DNA from: Abscondita cerata
Lineage: Eukaryota; Arthropoda; Insecta; Coleoptera; Lampyridae
Direction of reading: 5' to 3'
Assembly: GCA_030710515.1 (NCBI GenBank)
Contig: JALBCR010003433.1
Location: 1 to 64,000, forward strand
Length of the DNA: 64,000 nucleotides
Position numbers and translations under genes: made by a program. This document shows, piece by piece, positions 46,150 through 56,860 of this stretch. Position 1 is the stretch's first letter. Every line of letters starts with the position of its first letter. The notes below the pieces were generated by a model, which made no database searches, was not told the DNA's origin, and saw nothing but the letters and a program-made list of their open reading frames with translations.

Positions 46150-46642
46150 TTTTTTTTACTGTAATGTTATTTCTCGGCCGACTTTCAAAAATTTAGTGTC
46201 AAAAAATTGGAAAAAAAATCGTCTTCACTCCTGTCTGATGTATCCGGCATGTTTACATTTGAAAAAATTTGATAAAAGTGGTTTAGGAAACTTTAAAGAG
46301 GTATAACTTAATTCACGTGCTAAAAAATTCCGGTTTCTCATTTTTCTAGGCATAACTAGAAGGTTCTTAATCAGTTTTGACCATAGGCGGCGTTTAATTT
46401 TTTTTCCTAAAAATTAATTTAAAAATTTTTTTTTGCATAAAACTAATTCCGAAAATGTTAAAAAATACCGGGTGTCTCATTTAAAAATCCAAAATTTGGA
46501 TCACTTCCGGTTTAACCAACACAAAATCATTTTTATCCTATTAAACTCAAAAGGTCATCTTTAGTAAACACTCCAAATTTCAAATTTTTATCTTCAATAG
46601 GAAAAAAGATATTGACTGTACCCACTTTCCTGTGTCACCTTG
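46150..46642 (-). repeat. Right long terminal inverted repeat
   Basis: Inverted partner of 44220-44743. Confidence 0.85.
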
Positions 46643-47325
46643 TATGTCTATATATTTATGAAATGAAAACTGAACCATATTTTATTTATTCGCGTCATTA
46701 CAAATAATAAATGTACAATTTTGAAATGTTTCCTGTAAATTACTACAACCACTGGAAACAATTTCGTCATTTTTTTTATGGCTGGAGCTTCTGTTCACTA
46801 CAGTCAAGGTACCTGCCTCTTCTAATGGCAAAGTAGACAATATACGAGCCGTTTTATTTCTCAATTCGATGCTATCCTCCACCTCCGTCACCATGGAACT
46901 TTTCCAACCTCCGTGTCTTTTTAAGTTAGTCATAGTTGCTCCTGCATTAGCTACAGTAGTAGCCAAAGTGCGACAAAAGCAATGTCCCGCATAGGAATAT
47001 GGGTTTGGCAATCCTAAATACATTGCGATTTTGCTGGGGATTTTCACAAAGATGTTTTTTTCAATCGGCTGAAATGTAAATTTATTTTGTAGGAAGCTCA
47101 AAAAAAATCGTTTAATACCTTTAGGACGCAAACACATATAAAGTCTTAATAAAGGCAAAGCAGAGAACTCTTTTTCATCCACAATTGTAAATTTCTTCGA
47201 TACACCAGTTTTACTTTCCGATATGTTCACTACCATAACGTAATCCGGTCCTCTATATCCGATATCTTCATATTCAAAAGTTCCTAACTTCTGCATCCTC
47301 CAAAATAACCCATAATCAAAACAAC

Positions 47326-47356
47326 CTAAAACAAAAAAAAGGAAATAAATACACAC
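47326..47356 (-). other. 31-nt intron-like gap in recombinase copy 2
   Basis: GTGTGT at 47356 to TTTTAG at 47326. Removing it joins NEIHFF to VVLIMGYFGG in frame. This is shorter than normal spliceosomal introns, so it is probably a shrunken relic. Confidence 0.5.
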
Positions 47357-47572
47357 AAAAAAATGAATTTCATTAGGAGCGTTCTTTAGAAATCTGATAA
47401 CATCATTAGGAGATAAAACAGCAGACTTTTTCGGCTTATAACTCTTACTCTTCTGTTTCAAAAAAGTCTCTAGTTCATTGAACTTGGTTATATGTCGTTT
47501 TTCATGTATATTCACCTTCGATTTTAGCATTGACCATTTAGTCCATAAAGAATTCGGACTATACGTTTCTGA

Positions 47573-47631
47573 CTGCAACAAATAAACACAATTACTACAA
47601 AATCTACCGAGAAACATAGAATATTTCTTAC
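47573..47631 (-). other. 59-nt intron in recombinase copy 2
   Basis: Donor TTG|GTAAGA at 47631 and acceptor TTGTTGCAG ending at 47573. Joins AL to SETYSP, as expected in the family. Confidence 0.65.
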
Positions 47632-48056
47632 CAATGCTTAAAAATATGGCAGTAATACAGTTTCAGTGGCATCTTTTGGCATAACATTATTCCGTGTCAG
47701 CCACTCCAGATATATCTTGTATTATTTTTTGTATACGGCTTCACTTTTCAATGGAATTAATGATTGTCATGCTTTTTCAGCTTTTTTCAAAATGTGCTCC
47801 ATTATATTTGGGGTAGAAAACACGTTTTTAACGCAAACACAGCTTTGCTATCGCTTATGTTGGTTATAATTATCGAAGGATCGACTTATGTAACTGCTTT
47901 TACATACCTGTCGACAACGTTGCCTAATGCGAACCATTGCGTACGTGATCGCTAACACGAGTCGACACTAGATGTCGCAAAACCTACAGTTTAAATATGA
48001 TGTACCCTCCAGTAGGGAATATAGTTGACAGCACATTTGTACAATAGTGAACTTAG

Positions 48057-48120
48057 ACTCAAGTTCTCTCACTTCTGAAGAGTCCCAAAAGGACGAAACA
48101 GCTGTCGAGTGATTTTCAGT
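48057..48120 (+). ncRNA. Type I hammerhead ribozyme 1
   Basis: All core elements are present: CTGAAGA (48075-48081), stem II GTCC/GGAC with loop CAAAA (48082-48094), GAAA (48095-48098), and a short self-complementary stem III ACAGCTGT ending in the GTC cleavage triplet, with the predicted cut after 48106. Stem I has a perfect six-pair inner part (TCACTT with GAGTGA), an internal loop TTCTC, and an outer part ACTCAAG with TTTCAGT that has one C-C mismatch. The CTGANGA, GTCC...GGAC and GAAAC block closely resembles the schistosome and other natural hammerheads. Confidence 0.85.
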
Positions 48121-48381
48121 GTTTGTTTGCTATTGTACAACCTCTTGCGAATTTATAGTAGGCGATTCGAGATTTTTTTTGTTAACGCTTATGTTGGCTA
48201 TAATTATCGAAGGATCGACTTATGTAACTGCTTTTACATACCTGTCGACAAAGTTGCTTAATGCGAACCATTGCGTACGTGATCCTAACACGATGACATT
48301 AGATGTCGCAAACTCAGTTTGAATATGATGTCCCTCAGTAGGGAATACAGTTGACAGCGCATTTGTACAATAGTGAACTTA

Positions 48382-48444
48382 CACTGAGTTCTCTCAATTC
48401 TGAAGAGTCCCAAAGGACGAAACAGCTGTCAGTGATTCTCAGTG
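48382..48444 (+). ncRNA. Type I hammerhead ribozyme 2
   Basis: Core CTGAAGA (48400-48406), stem II GTCC/GGAC with loop CAAA, GAAA (48419-48422) and CAGCTGTC with the predicted cut after 48430. The outer stem I is a perfect seven-pair helix (CACTGAG with CTCAGTG). The inner stem I is weakened: one base next to the cleavage site is lost and a C became A. It is 324 bases downstream of ribozyme 1. Confidence 0.82.
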
Positions 48445-48640
48445 TTTGTTTGCTATTGTACAACTTCTTGTGAATTTACAACAGGCGATTCAAAATTTTA
48501 TTTTTGCTTATGTTGGCTATAATTATCGAAGGATCGACTTATGTAATTGCTTTTACATACCTGTCGACAAAGTTGCTTAATGCAAACCATTGCGTACGTG
48601 ATCGCTAACACGAGTCGACACTAGATGTCGCAAAACCTAC

Positions 48641-48954
48641 AGCTTGATAACAGTTTTGTTTATAAACAAGTAACAATTCTGTTTATAAACAAGTAAACAT
48701 AACAACAACCTAGCTACAACAAAACTCTTATAATAAATAGTACCTGATTCAAATATACTGGGAAGGTAATAAATTGGTACACTTTTTCCATTTCAAAAAT
48801 GAACAATATTTTATTGAAATCGGTCAGAAATAAAATTATTTATGTACCACGGGAATTAATGAGCCTTAATAACCTCAGGACCTTATAATTCCCTTGATAC
48901 ATAAATAACTATTACATCAGTATAGAAATAATTTTGATCACTGGAATTTTTTTA
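48641..48954. other. Spacer with small inverted and direct repeats
   Basis: Includes GTTTATAAACAAGTAACA twice near 48660-48690, and ATTATTTATGTACCACGGGA and CCTTGATACATAAATAACTA as a near-palindrome at 48835-48912, perhaps a short foldback element. Confidence 0.45.
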
Positions 48955-49053
48955 GTTTTCTTATGACCATGTTTGTGTCATCATTGCGCAAGGGTCATGC
49001 TAATCTTCTCTGAATCGATCCAATTTTATTATCTGTACCGCCAAAGCGAGTAC
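48955..49053 (-). pseudogene. U6 snRNA-like pseudogene
   Basis: The minus strand starts GTACTCGCTTTGGCGGTAC and keeps the U6 order: AAAATTGGATCGATTCAGAG, AAGATTAGCATGACCC, TTGCGCAATGATGACAC, with a T-rich end region. U6 has ACAGAGA where this has TCAGAGA, and the 3' stem-loop region (normally CGCAAATTCGTGAAGCG) is replaced by unrelated bases. U6 is a spliceosomal RNA transcribed by RNA polymerase III; the changed ACAGAGA box argues for a retro-copy rather than an active gene. Confidence 0.8.
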
Positions 49054-49059
49054 ACATAA

Positions 49060-51400
49060 ATAATGAATGATGTAAGTTAAAAAGTCAACACTTAATACAG
49101 TGGATGATAGATAATAATAAGCAACAACACTAAATGTTTAAGCATTTATTTACAGAAATGCAAAAAACAGTATCAAAACAATTACCTACTCCTCAAAATG
49201 CACTATAATATTTTTAAATTGAAATAAAAATTACAATGAGTTTTATTTATCAAAACACTTTTTCACTATATAAATTATGTATGTAATAGAAGATTATCTT
49301 TATATCCCATGAAAATTTAAAAAAGGCGATTTTATTAAAAAAGACAAAAATGCCTGAAAGAGGAATTTAAAGTGGCATTTAAGTTTGGCGACGGTAAGTA
49401 CTTAATTTTTCCAAAAATAAACTAATACAAAGTTCATTTTTGAATCTAAAACTTGTTATTAGAATAAAAAAAATTATTTTTTTTGATTTGACGAAAAAAA
49501 AGTCAAAACTAAATTCAATGGTTAGATAATGTATTTTATAACCATTGTTGCTTGTCCAGCACGTTTAAAGTGTCAAAACAACATGTTCTAAAATAATATT
49601 CTACGTATTGAAATACATTGCAAATGTTTAAAATCCTAAGAAGTTACAAATGATGATTAGAATTTTTATGGTCTACATCTAAAATTAAAAAAAATCCCTT
49701 TCAAGTGACAAAATTGGTTTTGGTATCAAAACGCAGTTAAAATTATTGCGCATAGCGCTTGCTGTCAGCTTAATTACTTGAACTTTTTGAAAATTCATCA
49801 ATAAAAATTATTATTTTTTATTGCTTATTTATTGTATTTATTGTTAATTTAATTTAGTTCTAATATCATTCGGAGTTGTTGCTTAAGATTAAATATTTGC
49901 CTATTAATGACTTTCGTTTCAGCCTTATTGTGAAAACGTACGAATGTTGATTGTTTAAAAACCCAATACTATTTTCTTTTATTATCAAAACTTACTTTTA
50001 TTTTTATAGACAAATTTTTAAAAACGTGAAATTCAGCTGACTTCTAATAGCAACAGCTATACGGGCTAATTTAGCTTCATTTTGATACCAAAACCATTAA
50101 CCTATGACCCGTTATTAAAAGCACCACCCTGTATATTTTTGCGTCTGTTATTTCGCATTTTCAAAATTTATTTGAGCTTTTGTGCAAGTGTTTTTTGCAA
50201 TTGTGTTTACTAATTTGTTTAGTTTTTAATTCCAATTTGAGAAAGGATCTGGCACAGAACCATAGTTTTGTTCTTTTCTCTTATTTTTACCATGTCTTCA
50301 ATTTCGTCTATTAAGGTTAATAATTTTCTATTGCGTTTAATAGACTTTAGTGCAATTTTGGAATCCCAAGAATCTGTTGTTTGAGTTGTGTCCCACGGAA
50401 AAGTGGATACATTTGTTTTTTCTGGCAGTGTTTAAAAGCGTATTTTAATAAAAAAAAAGAGTCATTTTTATAATAATTTACGCGAAAAAAATTTGGATGC
50501 CGATTGTCGTTTTTATTAATAAATTTATAATCGATGTTATTTTTAATAAAATTTTAAAGAATCTTTTAAGAAATGTTAAATTTACTTTACATAATTGTAT
50601 AATAATGATAATAAAAAAATGCTACAATCGGAATTGAACCCTACTTAGAAAGTGCAAAAGGATTACTTGGAAACAAATTAACTAATTTGTCCACAAATGT
50701 GGCTTAATAAGTGAAAATCTATTTATTTAAAAAATAAAATTTTACAAAAATAATTTATTTTACTGATTTTTAGTAAAATATGTTTTGAATATATATTATT
50801 ACATCAGTTTGTCTTATTTTATCTATTGAACATAATACATTGTTACATTGTGTTTGAATTGTGAAAGAAAAAAGATAAACCTTAATTTTTATTTTAACAT
50901 AGTAAATGCTTATGTCACCTTTTCGGAGGCATAAACCAGTCAAAAATCATCAAGTTAACATATAATTATAAAGGTAAGTCTATCTTCTTTACTGAGAATG
51001 GCGTTTTTGATATTAATCTCCACATCAATCGCGTTTTTACCATTTTTACCATCAGTTTGCATAAATTGCCGATAGCTATTTGCATTTGTATTATTTTTGT
51101 TCGGTTTGAGTATGGAAATTACTATAGATTTTCTTCATTTATTTAGGAATACTTTTGGGTCGATATGTAGTCAAACAGTGTGAGCAATTCTAGTTTTACT
51201 TTTATTGAAAAATATTTAATCAGGCTATATTGTGTACTGTATAGTCCTGGGGCTGGGTCTCTACAAGTGTGGAGCGCTTGTTCTATTTAGCTATGGTAAA
51301 AATATTATTGTAGTCTACAGTATTATTATTTTCTTTACCTAATATATTTTTTTCTATTTCATTTTTCTGGTTCAATATCAATGGTAGCCTTCTTTTCACT
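49060..51400. other. AT-rich region, nothing recognised
   Basis: No gene signal. A weak tRNA-like box at 50620-50690 on the minus strand does not fold. Confidence 0.5.
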
Positions 51401-51469
51401 TTTGGGAGACCTTCTAAGCGGAGAGCGGGCGTAAAGAGGTGAGATATTAAAACTCCATGACTTTTATTT

Positions 51470-51516
51470 AGCCAACGTTTCGGCAAAAACTTAACGGGAC
51501 GATCTTTATCAGGGCT
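51470..51516 (-). ncRNA. Degenerate hammerhead-like motif, minus strand
   Basis: Stem I AGCC with GGCT, core CTGATAA, GAAA and CGTT. The catalytic G of CTGANGA is A, and stem II does not pair. Probably inactive. Confidence 0.4.
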
Positions 51517-51581
51517 CTAAAACAGGTGGAGTAATGTATCTTAACACGCAATTGAGTTTCTTTTGAATCCAGTAGTTTAGA

Positions 51582-51627
51582 ACCTCTGATAAAGGCCGAC
51601 GGATAAGATTCGGTCGAAACGTTGGGT
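51582..51627 (+). ncRNA. Degenerate hammerhead-like motif, plus strand
   Basis: Stem I ACCT with GGGT, core CTGATAA, stem II GGCCGA with TCGGTC, GAAA and a two-pair stem III CGTT. The core G is replaced by A, so it is probably inactive. Stem I covaries with the minus-strand copy. Confidence 0.45.
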
Positions 51628-51669
51628 AAAGAAAAACTCACCGTCTTACGCCCGTTTTCCACTTAGAAA

Positions 51670-53814
51670 ATCTCTGATGAGTAAGAACAAAACTACTATT
51701 AATAACACAGCAATAGGAGATATTACAATTATACTATATTGTACTCGCTTGTTAATAAGATTTAATTGTCTAGTACTGCAGGGATTTTGAAAAAAAATTG
51801 GTGTACCTTAGATTCTATTTATTGTTAGTTGTCAATGTTTTTCTAATTTTATTGACAACATTGCAAAGTTTTCAATACACAGTTTATAGGACTAAAAATC
51901 AAAAATAAAAAAACTAATGTTTTCCAAATGACGATTACGATGTAGTGTACTTGTAACGGTTATTATGCAATTCGATTTGGAAAATTTTTGGATTTTTGAA
52001 TCGACTGTCGCTTTGTCATCATCGATTTCCGCAACGAATTTCCGATTGAAGCCTTTTTGTTTATTGAAACCTCGCTGGTGATATGGAAAATTTCTTTGAT
52101 GTTCATCCATTAAGTCGAGGGTGCATCCCACAAAAGGAAAATGAGTTTCAATTGAATAACCACTGTTCAATTCCCGGGGCATCGCTGTTTAAGAGGATTC
52201 TGGGTATTTTACAGGTGAAGTTTCTTTGCCTTATCGTCCATTCTACGTGTTGTTCTGTTCTTACGGCTGGAATATTAGTCGCTTTTGCATGATCTACTGG
52301 CGTTGTTTAAAACCAATTCAAGATTGGGCATATGATGATACTATGTCATCGACATTTACACTTTACTAAATTATCGATTTTGTAGAGGCCACACATCAAC
52401 CAGAAAAACTGCGGGTACGTCCAGGTTAAGATCGTTCGAGCCGTTTTGTACATGCTGTCCTGGTGAAGACACTGCTGACGTACACTGGCTAAGTCATATA
52501 ATTTTAATTCTTTCTCTGGGAGTGTTGCATTACTCCTATAAAATACAATTAATGCAAGTGATTGTGTCCTTAGTTTTAAATTAGGCGTTCATCAGATTAT
52601 GTGTTTGCGAAAAGACTATTTAATTTGTCCTCAATTAATTTACTTCTATATGTACGATGCCTCGTGTTGTATAGAGCTAAATAGCAAATTGTACGGCGCG
52701 TGTAAGTAGAGTTCTTCGTATAACTTCTAATATTACCTCTAACAAGGGGGTCAGCTTTCCGGTATCTCCGTCGGTCTAGTGCACTCGCCCAAAGGTTGCT
52801 TCGAATACTAAAATTACTCAAAATAATTGGCAGATTTGTCATTTAATTACTATCACTTACATTAACTCAAAACTTAAATGAAGCGGTATATTTATTAGTT
52901 GTCGCCATTTTGGTATGCATTGGCGTACGGTTTAAGTGGGTAAATTTATAAATCGAGTTAAATAATGGCGGCTAAAAAGAATCTTGTAGTCAAATAAATA
53001 CTTGAAATAATTCTGTATTGTGGGTTACTTATGTTGTCGACGTGTGATTTTAAAGAAATATAATGCGTTTAATGTGATGTAATTGCGTTTCTTGTCTAGA
53101 ACGTTTTTTTTTAATGCAAAATATTAGTATGAGTCCGAATAACTGCTAACAACTAGTTCCTTGCTAGTTACTCTTATTAGTCAATGGAACTTGCGCCCTT
53201 AAAAATATGACTCTTCTTTGAACCAGTGCTAACAGTTCCACCCACGACCCTCTCACCGGCTGACGGGTATTCTACAGTTTCTGATCATAGCTTATATTGT
53301 CTGTAACTCTTCTTTGGTAACCTACATCTTTTTAACTTGGTAACATACTAATATTTGCTGATTACGTAGGATACTAATTTACCCATATTTAAAGTGTTTA
53401 ATTTTAGCTTACAAAAAAGCTTCACTTCATTTTATTGTCATATTCATTTTACTGTCGAACAGATTTGTGATAACTTTAGAAATAAAAAGTTTATACGACA
53501 AAAATTCAAAATTTATTAAACTGTTTGTCCTTTAATGTTGTCTATAACCCTTTAAACTCTTTTGAATCTGTATTCTGCGCATCAAAATATAGTTTATAAA
53601 TTATCAATATTCTATTAGTTTTTTTGATATTTATGAGAAAAAATAAAAAATATATAAATTTAAAATTACAAAACTTGACATCGAGACCACTTTCAAAGTG
53701 CTAGGAAAAAAACGATTGTTAGCGTACCACAATGATTTTACTGGAGAGAGTTTCCATTGAAAAAAAATGTGAATCAATCAACTGCACATTTTAAAATTAT
53801 TTTCGTTTATACAG
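51670..53814. other. Unassigned; two minus-strand open frames
   Basis: Frames at 52182-51892 (96 codons, includes LDLMDEHQRNFPYHQRGF) and 52842-52597 (81 codons, includes ASALDRRRYRKADPLVRGN) look protein-like, but I do not recognise them. They may belong to the same mobile element as the hammerhead-like pair. Confidence 0.3.
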
Positions 53815-53960
53815 AGTGTTCCATAAAAAATGGATTGTTCCATTTAAAAAAACATAACTTTATAATGAAACACCCTGTATAAACGAAACTAGTTTTAAAA
53901 TGTGTAGCTCAAATTATGTGCACAACCTTCCACGCCTTAATCGGCCACCCTGTATATAAT
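53815..53960. repeat. MITE-like fragment
   Basis: Bounded by AGAGTGTTCCATAAAAAATG and by CCACCCTGTATA. GTGTTCCATA and CACCCTGTAT are typical of short TIR-element ends in insect genomes. Arms containing TTTATACAG and CTGTATAAA also pair. Confidence 0.4.
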
Positions 53961-56860
53961 ATTTAAATGCATGTGATATATATTTTAATATGTCAGTGAT
54001 ATTGTACTTCTTCGTATGAAATGTAAAAAATACATATCAATTTAACTTACCAAACAATAAATAAAAGAGAATGCGTAAAGTACACAATCATTATTACCTA
54101 CTTAGTTAAAGATTTTGCAACTACGATGCATTATGTTATCATTCCGTTACTTTCAATAAATTCTAAACTTTAACGTAATTTTACATTAAATGTTTTAAAC
54201 TTTAATGGAAGCAAGTTTGTTTCAAAATTGTGTGCAGCCTTTATTTTACTTCCCAGTAATAAAATGTAAGCACAACGTGCGCAACCCCAAACGTTAAAGT
54301 CCTTAAGCAATTACGATGTCAAAAATTTAATTCAATATAAAAGATTCTTACGAAAATAATAGGAAAAAAGGACTGGAGGCGTGAATATAATGTTAAATGG
54401 ATAAAGTTTGCTGAAAACTTTTTGAAGATGTTAAGTGCTTACTTAATATTCATGAACTTCACTTACTAACACTCTAATTACCCATTAAATTAATGTAGGT
54501 TACTGCAAGCTATATTTCACAGCGGTTTTCGTCAATTTTTATTTTATTTTTCATGAACACCGTCTTAATTTCTTTGTACCATCAAAAACCGTGGAAATTT
54601 ATTGTACAGTTTTGTTCTTATATATGTATACGCGTTAGGTTGCCACTCGTCTCTAGACTCTACCTTTTATGCCGTTTTAAGCTTTGTATTTGCCTTTCAT
54701 CTGTCTTTTGAGCTTATGTTTACTTTCAAGCTTAGCTAGAGTGGTTTGTTCTAAAAACATCACTTCTGCGTAGGTGAATATAAATAAAATCCAAAATTTT
54801 ACTGTTCCGGATTTTTCTTCCTAAAACGTAATTCTGCTGATTAAGAATCAGACACACGCCCGGTTTGTCAAATTAGGGCCTGTTTATACATATGCAAAGG
54901 GTTTCTCTTGGGTCCACCAGGTTATAATTTCATTTGGTTAATGAAGTCAAGCCGGTAAATACATTATTATATGCAAATGAAGTGCGTTAAAGCCGCATAA
55001 TTCTAATATTTTCGTTAACAATCAAATTTTACAACAGTTTTTCTTTCGTAAATTATAAATATTCCTGCTTATTATGCAAAGACAATTCTGCCTCTAGACG
55101 ATTGTGAAAAATGAAACTACCAGTTAATTATTTTAAGTAAACTTGCCGATAAAATTTTTAAAACGGTCGCAATTGAAAAACAACCCTTAGCATTGCGTAA
55201 CCGGAAATACTCATATTTTGCAAACTGCGGGAGGTAAAATTTCCATGTTTGAATCTATTACCGCAGAATCATGAAAAATGATCGGTCGAGCGTTTTATCA
55301 TTTATAAAAATCGCGGCGTTGGCAGTAGGGGGTAAGACAAAAAATTGCACCCCGATTTGACAACGTTCGGGTGACAATTAATAGCCAGCTTTGCTTGCGC
55401 TTGTAAATAATAACTGAAAGGTTTGGCACGGAAAAGAGAGCTTATATTCGTGAATTTAAGAAATAAATACGACGATATATTAAACATGCTTTCGTTTATC
55501 GGTCCAATTTATGGTGTGGGACTCGAATAGAACGACGTAGTAATTTATGAACTCGTAACACGATACTTAAAAGTCACGTTACTAGTTCTAACAATGACTC
55601 TATGTTAATTAGTCATAAAAAAAATAAATAAGTTAGTATTACACTTTGTTACCTTAAAAAATTGAGATGCGCCAATTTTTAAGCTAATATAAAAAGTTTT
55701 CATGTTTGCGCAAATTACGTTTAGGGTTTAGAATTCTTAATTTTACCAAAAACTTTCAAGATACAAATCAAAAGTTTTGACGTAGTTCTTAAGAAAAATA
55801 ATCTGTCGGGTTTTCAAAAGTACTTAAATTTATATCAAAACATACTTAAGCTTTTCCTGTAAAATTAATTGCAAAAAACCTGAGAAGCACTAAAAACTAA
55901 ACAAACTCAATTAATTTTTATTCATATATTGAATAAGTGAAATTATTTAAAATCAACTTTGGAATTATTAAAATGAAATTAACTTGAGTTTCAAACTGAA
56001 AGCTTTTATTAATGTAAATTGTTAATTTATTGTTAGTAGAATTAAAGCTTTTACAGTCTGTTGAAGCCTTCAGTAATTAATATGTTTTCAAAATAAATAT
56101 GAAATAATTTTCGAACAATTTGTTACTGACACAAGATATTCACTTATCTACTATCTACAGATTTCTACGCAATTTTACTTTCAATTTGTGAAATAATTAC
56201 ATAAGAATTTACCATGAAGTGGCAACACCGAATATTTCTTGTAAAAAAATTTGATAAATGAACAAAATTAACGACAAACGATAAACATTATCATAAATTC
56301 AATTAATTCACTATTAGCTTAAGCGACAAATCTGCATTTTTAACTTGTTAACTTGTTACGAATGTCAATGTATCAATGGAGCAAGACGTAATTACACACA
56401 TTCATTCAAATCACAAAATTACGAGTTATTTGTTGACAATTTTTCTAACATTTGTCCAATTTCTTTTGTTACTAATTTTATTTGAAATACGCCACTAAAA
56501 CAAATATCCTTTAGATATCAACAACAATTACGGCGCTTTGTTGCTACAGAATGTTAGTACACTTAGAAATCATTGCATTGAAACCCCAATTTAATTTTTG
56601 GGTTTGTGTTTCTTATTAAACGAAATATGTGCATTGTTAATACGGCACTAATCCACCAAATCGGTCCGCGTCTAATGATGATCGTCAGTTGTCTGATTCA
56701 CACTCTTTTCATGACGTCGGGGTCGCCACTTTAGTCATCACCATAAATTTTTAGTACGTCGTAATTTTAAATTAACCGTTTGGTTTTCTATTTGTGTTAA
56801 TGTTTTTATTCTATTTTGCTTAAATTAAGGTATTGGAATTTAAGCTTTACTTCTTTGGAA
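53961..56860. other. AT-rich region, nothing recognised
   Basis: No gene signal. The last 200 bp are GC-richer and could be an upstream region for the small open frame that follows. Confidence 0.45.

Larger units (their letters stand above)
44220..46642 (-). mobile_element. DD41D Tc1/mariner-type transposon with ~500-bp terminal repeats
   Basis: A 2.4-kb element whose two ends are inverted copies of each other for about 500 bp. The right end is followed by TA (46643-46644); the left end has TG where TA would be. The transposase on the minus strand fills most of the space between the repeats. Tc1/mariner elements usually have repeats of 25-250 bp, so these are long. Confidence 0.85.
46682..47802 (-). 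pseudogene. Crypton-like tyrosine recombinase, copy 2, lacking its tyrosine
   Basis: Start ATG at 47802 (MEHILKKAEKA). The N-terminal part reads on with in-frame stops through YLEWLTRNNVMPKDATETVL. After an intron it continues SETYSPNSLWTKWSMLKSKV and KFNELETFLKQKSKSYKPKK. A second, very short intron precedes VVLIMGYFGGCRS. Here the catalytic Arg region is damaged: after removal of the intron an in-frame TAG follows CRS, and the frame is regained by an indel. The C-terminal half is open: AGHCFCRTLATTVANAGA (His and Arg present) and LKRHGGWKSS (His, Trp present). The following MVTEVEDSIELRNK lacks the Tyr that related proteins carry between TE and ED. Together with copy 1 this defines a repeated element family in the window. 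Confidence 0.8.
47850..48640 (+). repeat. Hammerhead-bearing tandem repeat (retrozyme-like), ~2.4 units
   Basis: Units begin with GCTTATGTTGG at 47853, 48187 and 48506 (periods 334 and 319). Units 1 and 2 are complete in this phase; the third stops near 48640 after CAAAACCTACAG. Cutting at the two ribozyme sites would release one 324-nt monomer (48107-48430). The unit has no real coding capacity. Animal retrozymes are described as short direct repeats of a few hundred bases with type I hammerheads and no protein, which fits. It begins about 50 bp upstream of the start of recombinase copy 2. Confidence 0.85.
51400..51660. repeat. Inverted repeat carrying hammerhead-like motifs
   Basis: The plus strand from about 51586 and the minus strand from about 51512 share CTGATAAAG, GAAACGTTGG, then CTCACC, TTACGCCCG and CTTAGAA in the same order. 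They form two diverged inverted copies of about 100 bp around a spacer at about 51517-51580. Confidence 0.7.

Noticed and set aside
47666..48322. Plus-strand frames sharing IIIEGSTYVTAFTYLST
   Set aside because: They repeat only because the hammerhead unit is tandem; the frame is not kept and has stops in each unit.
50615..50690. tRNA-like B box (GGGTTCAATTCC) and T run on the minus strand
   Set aside because: The T stem does not pair, and no acceptor or anticodon stem could be formed.
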